From: Bacilli bacterium
Lineage (GTDB): Bacteria; Bacillota_I; Bacilli_A; RF39; UBA660
Length of the DNA stretch: 42,819 nt
Assembly (NCBI GenBank): GCA_017459965.1
Contig: JAFUBW010000015.1
Location: 1-42,819 of the forward strand
Direction of reading: 5' to 3'
Position 1 is the stretch's first letter. Each line of letters starts with the position of its first letter. The translations under genes and the position numbers were made by a program. Shown here in pieces: positions 40,579 to 42,819 of the stretch. Below the pieces are notes generated by a model. That model saw only the letters and a list, made by a program, of their open reading frames with translations, was not told the origin of the DNA and did not search any database.

Positions 40579-41379
40579 ATGTTATTAATAAAATATATTA
40601 TACTTGGAATCATACAAGGTTTTACTGAACCACTTCCTATTTCATCTAGTGGGCATATAAAAATATTCAAAGAAATACTAAGTGATCAAGTTCTTAATGA
40701 TATAAATTTTGAAATAGTTGTTAATTTTGGGTCTTTATTAGCAATCATCTATTTATATAGATATGAAATAATTAATATTATTAAGGAATTCTTTTTATAC
40801 ATAAAAACAAAAAATAAAAAATATAAACTTAATTATAAATATACCTGGTTAATAGTTCTAGGTACAATACCTGCATCATTGTTTGGTCTATTTATAAAAG
40901 ATATTATAGATGATATATTTAATACCAAATTAGTAGGGTTAATGTTTATAATAACAGCAATATTACTTTATATGATAAAAGATATAAAGGGTAAAAAAGA
41001 AAAAAAAGATATAACATACTTAGATGCATTAAAAATAGGATTATTTCAAGTAATTGCCCTACTACCTGGAATAAGTAGAAGTGGTGCGACAGTAGTAGGA
41101 GCAATGAAATCTAATTTAAAAAGAGAATCCGCGCTTGAATTCTCATTTATGTTATATATTCCAATAAGTATAGCTTCTTTTATACTTGGTATGTTTGATT
41201 TAATAAAAACACCTAATATTAATACTCTAATAATTCCATATATAGTAAGTATGATTGTTTCTTCAATAGTTACATATTATAGTGCTAAATTATTTATTAA
41301 TATTATGAAAAAAGGTAAATTAATCTATTTTTCAATATATTGTTCTATATTAGGATTAATTACATTTATAATATTTTAA
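40579..41379 (+). CDS. uppP: undecaprenyl-diphosphatase
   Basis: 266 residues, multi-pass BacA/UppP membrane phosphatase. Catalytic motifs 'GIIQGFTEPLPISSSGHIKIF' at the start and 'LLPGISRSGATVVGAM' at ~152-167. It removes a phosphate from undecaprenyl diphosphate to recycle the peptidoglycan lipid carrier and can give bacitracin resistance. ATG 40579 behind AGGAGATGA. Complements the DUF368 transporter further left. Confidence 0.94.
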   Translation: MLLIKYIILGIIQGFTEPLPISSSGHIKIFKEILSDQVLNDINFEIVVNFGSLLAIIYLYRYEIINIIKEFFLYIKTKNKKYKLNYKYTWLIVLGTIPASLFGLFIKDIIDDIFNTKLVGLMFIITAILLYMIKDIKGKKEKKDITYLDALKIGLFQVIALLPGISRSGATVVGAMKSNLKRESALEFSFMLYIPISIASFILGMFDLIKTPNINTLIIPYIVSMIVSSIVTYYSAKLFINIMKKGKLIYFSIYCSILGLITFIIF

Positions 41380-41384
41380 AATTA

Positions 41385-42194
41385 CTAACCAACTCTTTTA
41401 TACATATAAACAGATAAATAAGGTGGCATATTCTTACCTGATCCACTTACTCCTTCTGTAGAATTAGATCCTTTTGCTGTCACTGAATGCGTATGATCTG
41501 AGTTTCCTGATATAGCTACACTTCCGCTTGCTGTATAGTAATGTGAATGATTTGCAGCTGTTGATGTAGATATAGTGGCATTAGTTACAATAACTCTATT
41601 TTCAAAAGCAGGATATTTTGACAAACCATATCCACTTGCTTCATTATTTGCATTTTGAATAGCAAGCTTATGAGAATGTTTCCCCGCACCTTCAGTAGTT
41701 GTTCTTGTACCTGTAAATTTGTAAGTTGGATTTTTATTAGGACCACCAGATGTTACAGCTGTACCAGTGAAAGTATGAGTATGTGATACTACCACTGCAT
41801 CAGCACTTCCGCCTGTTGAACCTGCTGCATATGAACTACTTGCAGAAAGTAAAAATTTACCTTCTATTTTTTCCCATGTTCCGCCTAATCTTGTTTGAAC
41901 TGATTCTACAGTACTATCTGTTGCTGATATATATATACTTCCAACTGGGTATGTTTTATCTAAAAAATTATTTTCGATTTCAGTTAATTCTGAATCTAAA
42001 TTATCATAATTTGTTGATTCATTATAAAGTTCATCAATAGCATCTTGTACATTATCGCTTTGTAATCTCGATGAATTATTATCATAACTTACTTCGCCAC
42101 TATCATATAAATAATTTGCAGAATATACAGTTACAATACTTGATATTATAAATGAAATTATTCCAAATATTAAAAATATTATCTCTTTTTTCAT
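41385..42194 (-). CDS. membrane-anchored phage-tail-fibre-like (Gp10_C) surface protein
   Basis: 269 residues. N-terminal membrane helix (~4-26, 'IIFLIFGIISFIISSIVTVYSA'), a 50-residue polar stalk with 'SDNVQDAIDELYN', then a receptor-binding-type domain: 'TYPVGSIYISATDSTVESVQTRLGGTWEKIEGKFLLS', HxH motifs (SHTHTF, HSHYY, HTHSVT) and the end 'NMPPYLSVYMYKRVG'. This domain is known from phage baseplate/tail-fibre proteins. Here it is attached to a membrane helix, with no phage structural genes nearby. Nearly the same as the partial copy upstream; 33 bp lie between them. Confidence 0.75.
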   Translation of the reverse strand: MKKEIIFLIFGIISFIISSIVTVYSANYLYDSGEVSYDNNSSRLQSDNVQDAIDELYNESTNYDNLDSELTEIENNFLDKTYPVGSIYISATDSTVESVQTRLGGTWEKIEGKFLLSASSSYAAGSTGGSADAVVVSHTHTFTGTAVTSGGPNKNPTYKFTGTRTTTEGAGKHSHKLAIQNANNEASGYGLSKYPAFENRVIVTNATISTSTAANHSHYYTASGSVAISGNSDHTHSVTAKGSNSTEGVSGSGKNMPPYLSVYMYKRVG

Positions 42195-42227
42195 ATTAAT
42201 ATTCTCCTTTATAATATAAGTGTTAGT

Positions 42228-42819
42228 TTAACCAACTCTTTTATACATATAAACAGATAAATAAGGTGGCATATTCTTACCTGATCCACTTACTCCTACT
42301 GTAGAATTTGTTCCTTTAGCAGTTACCGAATGTGTATGATCTGAGTTCCCTGTTATAGCTATACTCCCACTTGGTGTATAGTAATGTGAATGATTTGCTT
42401 GTTCTGTTGAAACAGATAAAGCACTAGCGGCATTTACTATTACTCTATTTCCAAATCCTGAGTACCAATTATCTAGCCCGTACCCCTTTGCTTCACTTCC
42501 TGATACCTTTATAGCCACAGTATGAGAATGTTTCCCCGCACCTTCAGTAGTTGTTCTTGTACCTGTAAATTTGTAAGTTGGATTTTTATTAGGACCACCA
42601 GATGTTGCAGCTGTACCAGTAAAAGTATGAGTATGTGATACTAACACTGCATCAGCACTTCCGCCTGTTGAACCAGCAGCATATGAACTACTTGCAGAAA
42701 GTAAAAATTTGCCTTCTATTTTTTCCCATGTTCCGCCTAATCTTGTTTGAACTGATTCTACAGTACTATCTGTTGCTGATATATATATACTTCCAACTGG
42801 ATATGTTTTATCTAAAAAA
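42228..42819 (-). CDS. second tail-fibre-like paralogue, 5' end outside window
   Basis: The open frame from the window edge starts at 'FLDKTYPVGSIYIS', so the membrane anchor and start lie outside. It is nearly identical to its neighbour in the GGTW/HTHTF and NMPPYLSVYMYKRVG parts. Its central 50 residues differ strongly ('VAIKVSGSEAKGYGLDNWYSGFGNRVIVNAAS' versus 'LAIQNANNEASGYGLSKYPAFENRVIVTNATI'). Tandem duplication with a variable tip. Same operon as the downstream copy. Confidence 0.8.
   Translation of the reverse strand, partial: FLDKTYPVGSIYISATDSTVESVQTRLGGTWEKIEGKFLLSASSSYAAGSTGGSADAVLVSHTHTFTGTAATSGGPNKNPTYKFTGTRTTTEGAGKHSHTVAIKVSGSEAKGYGLDNWYSGFGNRVIVNAASALSVSTEQANHSHYYTPSGSIAITGNSDHTHSVTAKGTNSTVGVSGSGKNMPPYLSVYMYKRVG

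Noticed and set aside
41385-42819. Prophage
   Set aside because: Only the tail-fibre-like domain is present, fused to a membrane helix; no capsid, terminase, tail or lysis genes are adjacent.

Overview
The window is AT-rich chromosomal DNA from a low-GC Bacillota-type bacterium. The evidence is strong AGGAGG ribosome binding sites, RNase Y, TTGACA/TATAAT promoters with 17-bp spacers, OhrR-type peroxide control, and undecaprenyl lipid-carrier genes that imply a cell wall. UGA is used as a stop (for example hxlR at 12242), so the code is standard. Phosphoketolase, thioester/SpaA-type surface proteins and many lineage-specific small proteins suggest a gut-associated, reduced-genome Bacilli/Erysipelotrichia/RF39-like lineage. 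That taxonomic call is inference from gene content only.

Left part (1-5278, mostly minus strand). A truncated acidic repeat protein with 45-bp tandem repeats runs off the left edge. Next come tRNA-Ala and a thiol/peroxide-defence operon (gpx-ohrR-trxB and probably a Cys-rich DUF1292 protein), whose promoter carries a 26-bp palindromic OhrR-type operator. AqpZ, an orphan Dp-1-type holin with a small membrane partner, and a stand-alone MvaI/BcnI-type restriction endonuclease follow.

Central part (5279-15054): a 9.8-kb integrative element in the 3' end of tRNA-Pro(UGG). It has a 19-bp direct repeat as attL/attR, a 29-bp direct repeat near both ends (each made of two 11-bp TCTTCTCCCAA units, probably integrase arm sites) and a tyrosine integrase next to the tRNA. 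Its replication/excision side has a DnaA box, a large dyad, a structured leader RNA, an HTH protein, an OB-fold protein and an Xis-like protein. No relaxase or conjugation gene is present. Its cargo is one long minus-strand gene series, divergent from an HxlR-family regulator: a four-repeat ACGxxCGA Cys peptide, a radical SAM/SPASM enzyme, two medium-chain dehydrogenases, a Zn-type macrodomain, a SirTM-class sirtuin (ADP-ribosyltransferase type) and a diferredoxin-nitroreductase. This joins a RiPP-type peptide modification pair to a reversible ADP-ribosylation pair and redox enzymes. It is the strongest candidate for an undescribed system in the window.

Right part (15115-42819). A GGDEF protein with an I-site is followed by 12 tRNA genes in four transcription units (Arg; Asp-Phe; Val-Thr-Tyr-Gln-Lys; Leu-Ser-fMet) plus tRNA-His, and by DUF368/PopT and a GDPD. 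Housekeeping and conserved genes follow: an S1 protein, a NifU-type scaffold, rny, an aluminium-resistance-type PLP enzyme, an SDR, a COG2509 flavoprotein, phosphoketolase, a small alarmone synthetase and an RluB-type pseudouridine synthase. A surface-protein locus holds a lipoprotein, a thioester adhesin with an NxQTG-like sorting tail and a 1357-aa membrane-anchored partner. The end has a YjbA-like protein, UppP, and two tandem membrane-anchored phage-tail-fibre-like proteins, the second cut by the window edge. Apart from the 443-bp leader/origin region at 12243-12685, no gene-free stretch exceeds about 300 bp.
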